A stretch of 64,000 nucleotides of DNA from Callaeas wilsoni (taxonomy: Eukaryota; Chordata; Aves; Passeriformes; Callaeidae): positions 124,001 through 188,000 of the forward strand of contig VWPU01008517.1 of the NCBI GenBank assembly GCA_013398955.1, in the 5' to 3' direction. This document shows positions 12,918-24,360 of the stretch, in pieces. Positions within the stretch are counted from its first letter, which is position 1. Every line of letters begins with the position of its first letter. The position numbers and the translations under genes were made by a program. The notes beneath the pieces are model-generated. The model was not told where the DNA came from. It was given only the letters and a program-made list of their open reading frames with translations, and made no database searches.

Positions 12918-13100
12918 CAGAATCACAGAACCACTGAGGCTGGAAAAGCCCTCCAAAACCATTGAGAGACTGATCCCCACCTTGTCACCCAGCCCAGAGC
13001 ACGGAGTGCCACCTCCAGGCCTTCCTTGGACACCTCCAGGGATGGGGACTCCACCACCTCCCTGGGCAGCCCCTTCCAATTCTAAGCAGCACCTTCCCTG
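12918..13100 (-). mobile_element. CR1 LINE 3' fragment, 'caccttgtcac' subfamily
   Basis: Starts with the terminus complement ('cagaatcacagaacc'), then 'ctggaaaagccctccaaaac', 'ccccaccttgtcacccagcc' and 'acctccagggatggggactc'. It resembles the copies at 5403 and 44660. The 5' boundary is fuzzy, between about 13080 and 13115. Confidence 0.92.
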
Positions 13101-15307
13101 GTGCTGAGGATAAATTCAGATGCTCAATGTGCCTATTGCAAAAAATTGGGTAAGGCCTGCTTTGGAGATCCTCTCTGATCTTCTCGGCATGTCCTTTGAT
13201 ATTTGGTTATCTTTTGAAATTATGGATGGTTCAAACCTAAGAACAGCTCTAGAAATGTGTTTAGTTGTGTAGCTTCTCTGGGTAGCAGATAATCCTTTAC
13301 AATAATATCCACAGCTCTCTGCAGGCCACACAAGCCCTCCTGGAGGAGGCTGCAGGGAAAGATAACTTTTCACTACTGGCTTTAAATCAAGTTCTCAGCA
13401 CAGCAGCAGAACTCAAAGTTATTGTATCAGGCAACTCCCATCCATAAAGATCCCAGTGTGCTCCGTAAAGGAATTACTTCAGCTCCAAGTAGAATACGGA
13501 ATCTTTTTAAAGGTGAGCCTCAACAACAAACTCAAAGGGAAGAAAATAAACAAACCTCATTCAAAGGATTTGAGATGTTCTAAGTAAGCCAAATGTATTT
13601 GCTTGAAATGGAATATGGTTGAAATCTAGGCTTACATCTCTTTCTCTTGGAAAAAAATTATGAGTCTCTAATGCAGGGAGATAGTCAAAATGGAATGGCT
13701 TCAGTGAGAGGATTTCCCTGCAGTGAAGGAATTTTTCAAAGTGATTCTTTCTTTCCTTTTCCCTGTTTTTAGTTCTGCCAGTATTTTCAGGGAATGCAGA
13801 AAACCTGATGAAGCGTTAACAGAAATCCTACAGTGAATTGCATGTGCCATCTACTGCAGAAAAGTAGTTAATACTTAATAAACCACCACAAGGAAATGAA
13901 TCTAGGAATTGTGAATAGTTAAAAAGGGCAGTGGTTACCAGTGTGCTTAAGTAGTACCAGACAGAAAAGGTTGTTAAAATTATACTCCTCTGGAAAAGAG
14001 AATGGAACAGCTGTTAAAGAAAATAAACTAATATGGGATAAGGAAATAAAAGGGCAAAGTGATGCACTGGATGAAAAAATTGCAACAGATTGTTCAGCTG
14101 GCACAGTGGAAGTATTTGTACATTCCTGCAGCAGGTGAAAAATAACCCAGGAAGGCACCAAGGAAGGAAACATGAGGAGAAAATACTGCAAGGTGCAGTT
14201 CATGTAGCGATCAGGAGAATTTTTTGCTACGGCATCAAGAAGCTCTCATCAAATCCTGAGGCACAAAGAAGGAAGACTCAGGATGCAGAATAGAAATGTG
14301 CTAAAATTCTCAACAATTTTGCAGAATAATTAAAAGGATAAAGCTGCTTCTATATTAAATCCAAGAAAAGCATTATAGAATAAAAATGCATAAATTATTG
14401 ATTATTTAAGTAATAGATGTGCTGAAAGGACTAGTGCAAGTAATTAATTAATTCAATGATCAGACTAAGAAGATAATTTTCTCTCTCCCTCTGTTCTTTT
14501 CACATTTTTTGCACATTTGGCTGTTGATAAGTGGCAATGATAAATATTCTACTGAAAACAGAGAAGTCAAGGCAATGGATAGTTGGAGAAGAATTCAGGA
14601 CTCCTTTTTCTGTGACTTTGAGTTGATCAGTGTGAAAAGCTTTAGATTTAAAAGGGAAAATGTGCTGGGCTTAGGTTTTCCAGAAACTATCCTTGTGCCT
14701 CCTACAAAGTATTATTTTGAGAATGCAGCTTTTACAAAAGAAAATGTTAACCACTAATAGAGAAAAAACAACTCTCCTTCTGCTCTTAAGAGGACAAGTC
14801 AGACTTCATACAAGTTATTTAAAAGGCATAATATGACTATTTTATTTTTTCTTCACATTTTTATTAAAAATCTAAGTCCTTCTTTTATGCATATTGGCTT
14901 TGTCAAAAATGTCATTTCTGGTGGATCAAATTATTTGCTAATTCATGTTCAATTCACCAAATTGTTTTAACAATTAAATAGTAAAGAAAACAAAAACCAG
15001 TTTGCTTGTTTTGATGTTGATGTAATGTTCTAATAGAATTTCTACACACTCACTAAACCTCAAGTGGATTTTAGGCAACAAAAGGATTCAGTTTTTGTTC
15101 TGTAAGAATCATTTAAACCATGGTTTTCTCATTGAATTGAATAATCAAATGTTTGGACAGATCCAAAGAGGAGTTGTTGATATCTTTTTAACCACTTTCT
15201 AGGCCCCTGATTCATCTTCCATATTCCTGTGTGCAGCTGGCTTAAGATGATCCATAAAATTGTCTCATCCCCCCTTATCTTCAGCCTCCACAGAAAACAG
15301 TCTTAAG
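13101..15307. other. Unique AT-rich region, no gene seen
   Basis: About 2.2 kb of short chance ORFs with no recognised repeat. Small 'aattaatt' runs lie near 14440-14455. Confidence 0.5.
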
Positions 15308-15508
15308 CTGTGCCAGGGGAGGCTCAGATTCGATATTAGGGAAAATTTCCTCACCCAGGGCAGTGGTGGAATCCCTGGAAGTGTTCAAAAATCATGTGGA
15401 TGTGGCACAGAGGACAGGGTTTAGTGATGACCATGGTGCTGGTGCTGGTTGATGGTTGGACTTGGTGATCCCGGAGGGCTTTTGCAGCCTCAGGACTCTG
15501 TGATTCCA
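15308..15508 (+). mobile_element. CR1 LINE 3' fragment, older subfamily
   Basis: Shows 'gtgccaggggaggctcagat', 'gaaaatttcctcaccc', a 'gtggaatccctggaagtgtt' ORF2-tail block, 'gatggttggacttggtgatc' and 'gactctgtgattcc'. Between the ORF2 tail and the terminus it carries the 'ggtgctggtgctggttgatg' stretch typical of older copies. Confidence 0.9.
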
Positions 15509-16162
15509 TTGCTTGGGTTGTTACTGGGCAGCACAGGGAGCCCCAGCGTGGAGAGAGCCCCTGCTGTGGACAGCATGGAAGTGCTTGGGTTCTCAGGTTG
15601 TTCTCTGTGCAGGAATCTTGACCCGAGCTGTTTTTCCATGATCAAACCCTCTGCTCTCCAGCACTAAGGTTGGTGTTCAGCCATCATCTCCATTCCCAGC
15701 TTTCTGAGCCATGCCGAGTCATATCAGCACATGACCCTGTAACCTCTGATAAGCTCCTGGGAGATGACTGCCTCATCCATTTTTTATTTTGTCTTTTTTC
15801 TGATCCTGAAGGAGTGACAAGTCTGGAGATGTCTTCATGCACAACGTACCCCAAAGTGACAGCTCCGCTCTCACTTGGACCGTCTGTACAACCTCATCCT
15901 GTGAACTGTGGGATGAAGTAAAAGTGATGTTGGCTGCAGAGGAATATGTGATTATCCTTCCCTCAGCTTCCTGGTGGGAGCATCCTGATGATTTTTGTGC
16001 TGCTGGAACACTCTAAATCTGCTTTCTCCAGCTCAAACCAGCACTAAGTGAGAGCAGCTGTCAAGAGAAGCTTCAGCCAAAGCTTAACCTTCTGCCCTTT
16101 CTCGCTGCACTGTGACCCTGGGAAATGAAAAGTTCTGTCTCTTCTGGACAAGTGTAAGTCTT
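15509..16162. other. Unique stretch, no gene seen
   Basis: About 650 bp, less AT-rich than average. An 83-codon ORF at 15670-15921 is not recognised. Confidence 0.45.
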
Positions 16163-16247
16163 AGAATCACCAAATCATGGAATCGTTAAGGCTGAAAGAG
16201 AACTCCGAGATCACCAAGATCTACCATCAAACCAGCACCAGCACCAT
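16163..16247 (-). mobile_element. CR1 LINE 3' end, short old copy
   Basis: The minus-strand terminus ('aatcatggaatcgttaaggc') is followed by 'gagatcaccaagatctacca' and 'aaaccagcaccagcaccat'. This is the complement of the older 3' UTR found in forward orientation at 18576. Only about 85 bp survive. Confidence 0.85.
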
Positions 16248-18041
16248 ACTTCCAATACAGACTTCTTCCAGTTTAATTCACTTTAAAATAACACTAATAT
16301 GAATAATTAATAAGTAATGGCTGGTTTTGAGGTGTCTTTGGCACCTTTGAAACTATTTTGAACTGTAGTTGTGTACTTTGGTTGGGATGAACAACAATTA
16401 AATCTGTCACTGCTAAATGATTTTTGTGGTACATATTTTCCAGCTGAGCATCAATTTGCTGGCTTAAAGTTGTTTACATTAAAAGCTATGAATTTACAGT
16501 GATCCATGTACATGTTCTGATATCAATATAATTCAATTAACATATTAGCATAATTAATTATCTTAATGTATCAACTGATGCATTAATAACAAGATTTTCT
16601 ATTAATATATTTCATAGAACGGATAAACAAACCCACTAGTAAGTGTTCATATATTACTGACCTTAAAAATTAGGAGAGAAAGCATATTTAAAGCCTTGAA
16701 AGAATTTGAAAGAATTTTAAAGGAACTTTGAAATATTTCTAACAAGTTCCTCTTCACTGCTTAATGCCATTTTTGAGAAGATATAGAGATGGTTTTTTCA
16801 TCAGTCAACTTGCCACATGTCCTAGTGATAAAATAATTTGTTCTACTTGCCATTGTGACTGATTTCCTAGGCTAATAAAAAGTCTCCAAACAACAGAGAT
16901 TTTAATTCACTGGCAATTACAAAGAAAAAATGAGAAATAAGCTGTTTTTGCTGAGATATGAGTAATTTTCTTCTCAAACCAGGATGTTAGAGGTAGCGGT
17001 TGTCCTTCAAGGAAATCTTGGTAAGTGGATGACGTGAAAGCTTCAATTTTTACAGGAGATATGAAAATTATATTTTTAAGTAGAAGAAACAGAAAGTACT
17101 AAATGCTAAATATTCCTCTGTGTAGTGTGAACCTCTGCAAATCATTCCAATTCTCATATCAAATTTCACCTGTGAATTTTAATTGAGCATTTCTACTCTT
17201 CAAGCAGTGCAAGTATCCAGACTTTAACCAATCTAATTATGGTTCTTCCTTTCAAAGGCACAGAGAGAGAATATTTTTCTTGCACATTTTCCTCCCTGGA
17301 ATGTAGACAACAATTACATGTTTCCAAACTGTGCAGCCATTTCAAAGGCAAATCAAGCCACAACAAAGGAGAGCAAAAAGATAATTTGAAAACAAAATTG
17401 AAATGCTGTCAACAAAATAATAAACCTCACATTAACTCTATTGGTGTCTGTCAAGAGTTGTTTACGTTTCAGATAGTATTCTGAAAAAAACCTGAATGAA
17501 AACAAAGAAAAACGTTTCATATTGTGCCTTTCACTTCGTTTTAGATCATTCGGGTAGCTGGTAAAAAACATTTATTCTTTTTTACACCTTCCTTCTGAAT
17601 TGCATTTCAAATTATTTTGAGTTGATAGGAAATATTGGAATCTTGTTCAATAATTTTTATTGCATTATCTGTGACATCCTGAAGAGAACAGTGAGCTCTT
17701 GGTGGCATAACAAATGTAGGAAATAAAGGAACATGGTTTTTTAAGAGCTTCTCAACAAGTGCTCACTAGAAGTCAAAGCGCAGCCCATGAACAGCACAGT
17801 TACTTCTTGGTGTCCTTGTGGATTTCAAAACTCAATCGCCGTTACTGAAAAGCAAAATAGGAAATCTCTGAGAAGGGATTGATAATTATGCTTGAACTGC
17901 AGGTCAGCTTTTCAATAAAAGCTAATTTAATTGCCTATAAATTGTCTATTCCACCTGTTTAATTGAAGAGGTTTAGAGAGCTCAACACTGAAAGCAGCTT
18001 TTATATATATAATGCATACATTTGAACAATGTTACCTGCAC
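16248..18041. other. Unique AT-rich region, no gene seen
   Basis: Very AT-rich, with a cluster of TAATTA/ATTAAT motifs at about 16520-16615. These could bind homeodomain proteins but could equally reflect base composition. No coding signal. Confidence 0.45.
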
Positions 18042-18574
18042 AGAGCTCTCATGAGACCCTGCCTGGAATACTGTGCCCAGGTCTGGTGTCCTCAACATAA
18101 TAAAGATGTGGAACTGTGGGAGCAAGTCCAGAGGAGGCCATGAAGTTGCTGAGGGGACTGGAGCACCTTCCCTATGGAGCCAGGCTGAGACAGATGGGAA
18201 TGTTCAGCCTGGAGAAGAGAAGGTTGTGTGGAGACCTCACAGAACCTTCCAGGGTCTGCAGGGGCTACAGGGAACTGGAGAGGGACATCAGGAACTGGAG
18301 TGACAGGACAAGGGGGAATGGCTTCCCACTGCCAGAGGGCAGGGCTAGATGGGATATTGGGAAGGAATTGTTCCCTGTGAGGGTGGGGAGGCCCTGGCAC
18401 AGGGTGCCCAGAGAAGCTGGGGCTGCCCCTGGATCCCTGGAAGTGTCCAAGGCCAGGCTGGATGGGACTTGGAGCAACCTGGGCTAGTGGAAGGTGTCCC
18501 TGTCCATGGCAGGGGTGGAATGAGTTGGGCTTTAAAGTCTCTTCCAACCCAAACCACTCCATGATTCTGTGATT
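18042..18574 (+). mobile_element. CR1 LINE, ~530-bp copy with ORF2 tail and full 3' UTR
   Basis: Begins in ORF2 at 'gagctctcatgagaccctgc' followed by 'gaatactgtgcccaggtctg'. It continues through the C-terminal coding region, then the 3' UTR (gtccatggcaggggtgg), and ends 'ccatgattctgtgatt'. It is 5'-truncated, lacking the endonuclease and most of the reverse transcriptase. It abuts a second, different CR1 3' end at 18576. Confidence 0.95.
18116..18487 (+). pseudogene. C-terminal remnant of CR1 ORF2 (reverse transcriptase polyprotein)
   Basis: A 123-codon open frame inside the CR1 copy encodes what I recognise as the end of CR1 ORF2, downstream of the reverse-transcriptase domain. Landmarks are GLEHL at residues 14-18, FSLEKRRL at 30-37, DRTRGNGF at 63-70, and a terminal LDGTWSNLG. 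The catalytic YADD region and the N-terminal endonuclease are absent, because the insertion is 5'-truncated. The preceding coding sequence (gagaccctgcctggaatact) belongs to the same protein but is broken by frameshifts: the upstream 'LEYC' part is not in this frame. The ATG used is incidental. It is not expected to be functional. Confidence 0.85.
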
Positions 18575-18575
18575 T

Positions 18576-18675
18576 GGGGACATGATTGACTGGTGAACAT
18601 GGTGGTGGTGCCGGGTTGATGGTTGGACTTGGTGATCTTAAAGATCTTTTCCATCCTTAACTATTCTATGATTCC
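18576..18675 (+). mobile_element. Second CR1 3' end, older subfamily, in tandem
   Basis: Starts 'ggggacatgattgactgg', continues 'tgatggttggacttggtgat' and 'aaagatcttttccatcctta', and ends 'ctattctatgattcc'. It belongs to the older subfamily also seen at 16163, and follows the 3' terminus of the younger copy with no spacer. Confidence 0.88.
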
Positions 18676-21600
18676 TTGACCTCATGTTATTCTAAGGCGT
18701 TGTATGACACGGGTCTGTGTAAAAACTTTTTAAATTTCTAAGCCATCATCCTTCTCTTTCTTGCAGTAATTTTACACTCCTATGGCAGCATTAGCTCTGT
18801 CTGTGTGTTAGCTGAATTCTTCCAAATCCTGGGATAGTAAAGAGATAAACACAAGATTGTGGAAAACCTTGCTCTAGAGGTTTTTAATATGAATTCAAGA
18901 CAAGGAGTAGCTATAGAAATAGCTACACATCCATGAGTGCCAATTTTGTGCTGGGTTTCTTTTGCATTTTCTCTAATTTCTTCTTGTTTCAAATGGTAGG
19001 TACTTCATCACCTCCTTATTTTTGAAATGAACTTCTGCATGCACTCAGCATGGAAAGAAGACAGAAAGACAAGAAATATTCACAGCAAAGATTCAGCATA
19101 GATAAGACTTCTTTCATTTATTAACACTGTACACTATAAATGCAATTTGGAGGAGGAAAGAGGAGCTGGAAACAAAAATTGCAGTTTATATCTGTCTTCT
19201 TCATTCTGGATGTAGTCCACAGGACTTAGCAGCCTACCCGTTTCTTTGTAGAAATGTGCAGGAAAAATGCATCTCTCAGTAAATGAGATCCTCACTCACA
19301 AAAAGAGATGACTGACCTGCAGACATGAGATGTGGGGGGGGAATTTTAATTTGAGCTCTTTCTGCTGTTGTGAATCCTCTGCATGAGTTACAAAGTGAAA
19401 AGCATTTCTTACTGCTGGAGCAACACCTAAAGATGTGATCTCTATCTCTTAGTTACCATTTCTTTTCCTCATTACATGTTCCCAAGGTCTGTATCCTTTA
19501 AAAGTATTCCACTACTTAGTGCATCATATAAAATCCCAATATTTTGCCTCGTTTCCACGTTACAGTCAAATTCACTGTTGTCATATAGCAAAATGCAGCA
19601 TGTTTTGATTAGGATTAAGGAATAGGAAAAGCACAAGTCCAAGTGTGGTGCAACTGCTGTGCTATTAACGTGTTATTAAACAAATTAAATCTTTAAATCA
19701 TGCAGATTCACTGGAATTCCCTTTGATCAATGTCAGCATTAGGAAGCTGCTTTTCTTATTGCTGTACATTGGAACACCTTCCTGACATAAATACCCTGAG
19801 GACTGGAAATGGGCATTAAATCTGCTCTCAGATCCGGAATTTCAGATGAACCGTGGTTAAAGTAGGCCAGGATTAAATGAGCTCCACATTTCCTTTTATT
19901 GCTTCACCCATGCTACTTCCATTCTGTGGAAATCTTTAATAAATTATTTCCAGTATATCAAAAGAGAGCTGCTCAGAAGTGCAGGATTCATTTTGGGAGA
20001 AACTGAGTGTGTACCTTTCCTGGTAATATCTTTTAGTGGGTAGAGAGCAGAAATGTCTTTCTGGAGTAAACCTGATTTTTCAAAGGTAGAAAAAATGCCT
20101 TTTTAACTACAGTTACATTTGCTATTTAGAAAATAAAAACAAAGAAAACCAAGAAATCTTTTTGATTTTACTGCATAACCTAAGTATTAAAGCACCTGTG
20201 CTCATATGCACTGAAATATTTATGAAACTGTCTGTCACAAGGTTCTCTTTTCTACCTGCAGCATGCAGTCACTAAGGATAAACTATTATGTCCTATTTAT
20301 CAGTGCCAGGAGTTTATTTTGAAGTTTTCTTTTATTTCTGTTCCTTTCCCACACTTTAAACCATATTATTGTTGCTCGTAATCGCACTGAACTATAAAAA
20401 TATAGAACATCCTTAAATAAATGGATTTAAAAAAAAAAAAGGCCCACAGACTAGATACATCTAATTTTCTGATAATGAAAACCTGACACTCTAATTAGAA
20501 AAATGTGTGTTTTCTATCAGGTGCCACTGCAATATCTGACTTTCTTTTCCTCCTTGACTCAATCTGAATTTTAGGATAAAATGAGAAGGTGACAACCGCA
20601 CAAGAACTTTGAGTTGCCTCCTGTTCTGATGGATCCAGACTGACAAGGATGTGCTGCCTGGATGACAGCCACGAGGAGGGAGTCCAGGGATTTTCTGAAG
20701 CAGGGCTTTAGTAAGACCAGGCTGTGTGTAGGTGGAATTTTAAAAAACAAAAATCTCTAGTAACCCGCAAGGTTTTAATTTGTGATCAAATATATAAAAT
20801 CTAAAAAATATATAACTATTGAGCAGCAAAATCAGGGTCAACTAAGTACTAAGACATTGTTTTGTGGGGGTCTTTTCATCCTTCCCAGTGAAATCTGGAT
20901 TAGGAAGTGTTCTTACCTCTCACAAGTACAAATGCTGTCTGAGAATGATGGTCCTGCAAGGTGGCATTGTAAAGGTCTGTACACAGCAGGGAAAGCTGCA
21001 TAAAAAGTGTTTTAAGAGGTCTTTTATTATCTGCCTCTTCTTCCAGGGAAGACTTGCTATTTATCCCTGTGGCTTGATAAGGAATTCAGTTTGAGAACTG
21101 TATTTCACTGCTGATCACCAGACTTATACCTATGCCTTTTTTCCAGCTGACAGGGAAACATTTAAAACATGAGCACTGAAGTGGTTGCTCTTCCAGCTTT
21201 TTCTGCTTTAGAGTTTCCAGATCTTCTGTGCCAACTTGACTCCTTTCTGCTTGTTTGAGAGCATTGAGGAAATTTCCATCAGTCTGAACTGGACAGCTCT
21301 GGTATAATAATAAATCTTGGACTTCTTTCTGAAATTTCCTAAATGGATTAAACCCTTTTTTGCCAGTTTTGCATGTTCAGGTTCAGCATGACGCTGCAAA
21401 GTGCTCCATTGTGGGAAAACCAGGGAGTTCAGTGGTTTGAGTTCACAGTGATGAATTGAGAGCTCCAGACAGAACTCGGTGAGCTTTCCTTTCAGAAAAT
21501 GGATATTGCACAGCACAAGAGCCCGGTACCCTTCCTGTGACTAAGTCAGTTCACCTCCTCAGGCTGCAGGCCCCTCATATTCCTGTCAGGAAGAAGCAGT

Positions 21601-24294
21601 GAGTTTCCCTTTCAAGGAAATGAGTGAGCTGAGACTGGGATTCTTAAAAAATACATCACTAAGATAATTCTTTCTGCATTCCACTGCAGAGTGGGATGAT
21701 CTTTTTCTTCAGGACTGCTGTCTATCATTTTGATATGTGCTTTCTGGAGACAGCTTGTTACAGGCATTGAAAACATCCAAAAAACCCCAGCAGCAGAGCC
21801 CATTCCTGAAGTACTCTGAAAAATGTTCACCACTGCAACAGTAACAACAACAACAAAAGCTATTCCATTTCTTAGACTAACTTTTTGGTTTTTGCAATAA
21901 ATGTCTCTTCTTGTCAAAAATACAGTTTGGAATCATACTATGCAGAAATCCCTGCTATGAATGAAAACAATATATTTGTGTCTTTCTATCAGGCTGCAGG
22001 AAGTGCTAATGCCACCTTTGCTTTGGAGGGCTGTAATTTCAGGGTTTGGCTCTAGTGCAGCTTGAATAAGGCCCATGATTAACTCTTATTGTTTAACGTA
22101 TTCACTGTGTTAAAAGCTTTGCTTGCAGAAGTTCAGCAAATATTAGCTTTTCTGGAGAGGCCGTACAGTAAACATTCGAGCTCTTGGAGTAGTATGTACA
22201 TCCATCAGATGCTTCTCTCTCCAATTAAAAGCACTTTGAGCTTCTTTTATGAAAAAGATGCTCTGTGCAGTGCAAGGGAAGGGCCAAGAATAATTGACAT
22301 TCACCCTGTGGAGAGCACATCAGCTCCTCCAAGGAACAGACAGCTAAAAAAAGCATCACAGACAGGAGTGTTCCCTCCAGCCTGTGAGGAAAGAAAAGCC
22401 CTGGGGGAAGCTGACATTCAACTCTGCTCTGGGAGCAGTGACTTTTAACAGCACCTTGGTAAAGTGACTTCCATTCACCGTGAATGGCTTGAGGGCAACC
22501 ATAAAACACCAGGCAGGAGCCCTTGCAGAGTTAGCCAGGACAGAATGGGGGTGATTTGGGTTGATTTGGGTCGATGGGGAGAAACTGAAGACAAAGTGGG
22601 ATGCCAGTGATGGTCTGAAGCAGGTATTTGGCCTCCTGAGTGAACCTGGGAGGGTATTGCTTTTCCACAGCACCATGGCTATTTATAATGATTCCAAAAC
22701 TTTGCTCCTCTGTCCTGCAGAGCCTGGCCTGGTGTTTGGCATCTTTGACCTGCACACACACACACCTGATATCAACACTGGCCTCTCAGGGGCTGACATG
22801 TGCCCCAAACTGCATGAACACAGCAGAAAAATCTAACTACACATCAACCTCTTTATTCTATAAATATCTGCAGTCCTCAGAGCCCATTGAGGTTCTCCTC
22901 CAAAGGCAGCTGCCCCTGGCCACAGACACCTCTCAAGGCCACCCCTCACACCAGACATCGATAGGTTGGTGGCATTTTGGCACACATGTGACATTTAAGA
23001 TACACACAGTAAGCTCACCTGGCAATCTTCGTATCCTGTACTAAATTCAGGTGTATTAAATAGTTGAGTATTCACCACCAACCCATCTGTTCTTACAAAT
23101 TAAATATTTTCCACACCTAAATTTTCTGGTAAGAGCTCAATAATCGATCCACTTGATCACATTTATCTGAGTGATCTCTGACTACACCATCCTGAACTGC
23201 TTTGTCCAGAGTGTGTCCCACCCTTGGCAACACCCCCTTAGCCTGAGAGGTGGCCCAGAGAGCTGGTCCCCATGGCTCATGGGGATGGGCGTGTTCAGGG
23301 ACCCCGGGGTCATGGGTGTGCCGGGACAGCCCTGGTAGGGACCAGGACAAGGTGCTTGTTCCTCGGGACTCCTTGTTTGGAACCCCACCTCCAGTGTGCA
23401 TCCCTGAGCTCCACTGGATGAATTGGCCTCTGAAGGCTGCATTTGGGCTCCTCCTCCTGCCATCCCCTCTTGGAGCTCCCTGGGGACATGCAGAAGAGCT
23501 TTATCACCTCTCAACCTATCACCACATGATATCACCTCTAAAAGGTGTGGGAGAAAAGAGCCCCTGTTCATGGGGCTTCAGTGACAGGGACTCTAAGCCC
23601 ATAGCGATTTATTTATGCAGAATACCACCTTTGGAAGGCTTTTATTTACTCTTTTCTCCCCTAAGCGGAGCAGTTTATGGAGTGAGGTAAGATTAGCTGC
23701 CTACAGCCTTCTGCTTCAGCTTTCACATGCCCAGCTGTAAATGTACCCTTCAAACATCCTGCTGGCACCTTGAACAAAAAATGTACATTGGAATGGTAAC
23801 ACATAGAAAGAAATGCCGTTTATACTTGGAATAGCTTAAATAAAAGAAGGAGTGACTCAAGGTGAGTTATCAAGCCAATTAGTCCAGTAGCATATCTCCA
23901 GGAGTCACAATTAACGTCTCTCTGTTATCAGCTGTAACATTTCAGTTAGTTTTTTCCCGTTTCTCTTGCCTGTTGGGATAAAATTTTGGTTTCAGGAGGA
24001 GTGTGACACAAGCCTGTTGTTTAATGCCCTTGAGATGACCCCTGTGCAGAAATCCACTGACAGGGACTATCACAGGAATGGTTTGAAGGATGAGGGAAAG
24101 AATCTGTGCTAGGAGCCTTGATAAAACTCTTGAGGATTTAAAGTTATAAATAAACTTGGGAATCTGAAACTCTTAGCTACTTGCAGTATTTTGAAGTCAC
24201 TAAATTGGGTAGTCCTGTTGTTGGCATATTTGTATTTTGAATAAAAACACATTTACTGATTAATCTTTTCACTGCAGACTTATCTGAAGGTGCA
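18676..24294. other. Long unique region, almost repeat-free
   Basis: About 5.6 kb without any CR1 copy I can see. It holds an A12 run at 20429-20440, a small AAC-rich patch near 21836-21856 and a short CA run at 22753-22765. Between 23180 and 23480 the composition is clearly more GC-rich. ORFs of 134 and 146 codons (22640-23044, 23250-23690) show no domain I recognise. The scarcity of repeats makes this a reasonable place to look for conserved non-coding elements by alignment. Confidence 0.45.
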
Positions 24295-24360
24295 GTGGGG
24301 GTGGAACAAGATGGTCTTCAAGTTCCCTTCCCACCCAAATCGTTCTGGGATTCTGTGATT
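24295..24360 (+). mobile_element. CR1 LINE 3' terminus only
   Basis: Only the last ~65 bp remain: 'gggggtggaacaagatggtc', 'ccttcccacccaaatcgttc' and 'tgggattctgtgatt'. It is an extreme 5' truncation. Confidence 0.85.

Noticed and set aside
18092..18583. 163-codon minus-strand ORF
   Set aside because: Antisense to the CR1 ORF2 tail and 3' UTR. Similar 'HGQGHLPLAQVAPSP' type frames recur at every copy of this CR1 subfamily.
23270..23345. Potential G-quadruplex from several G-runs
   Set aside because: The intervening loops are long and uneven; nothing beyond a weak composition signal.
22640..23690. ORFs of 134 and 146 codons in a GC-richer stretch
   Set aside because: No domain, no codon-level pattern or splice context I could recognise; overlapping frames on both strands are similarly open.
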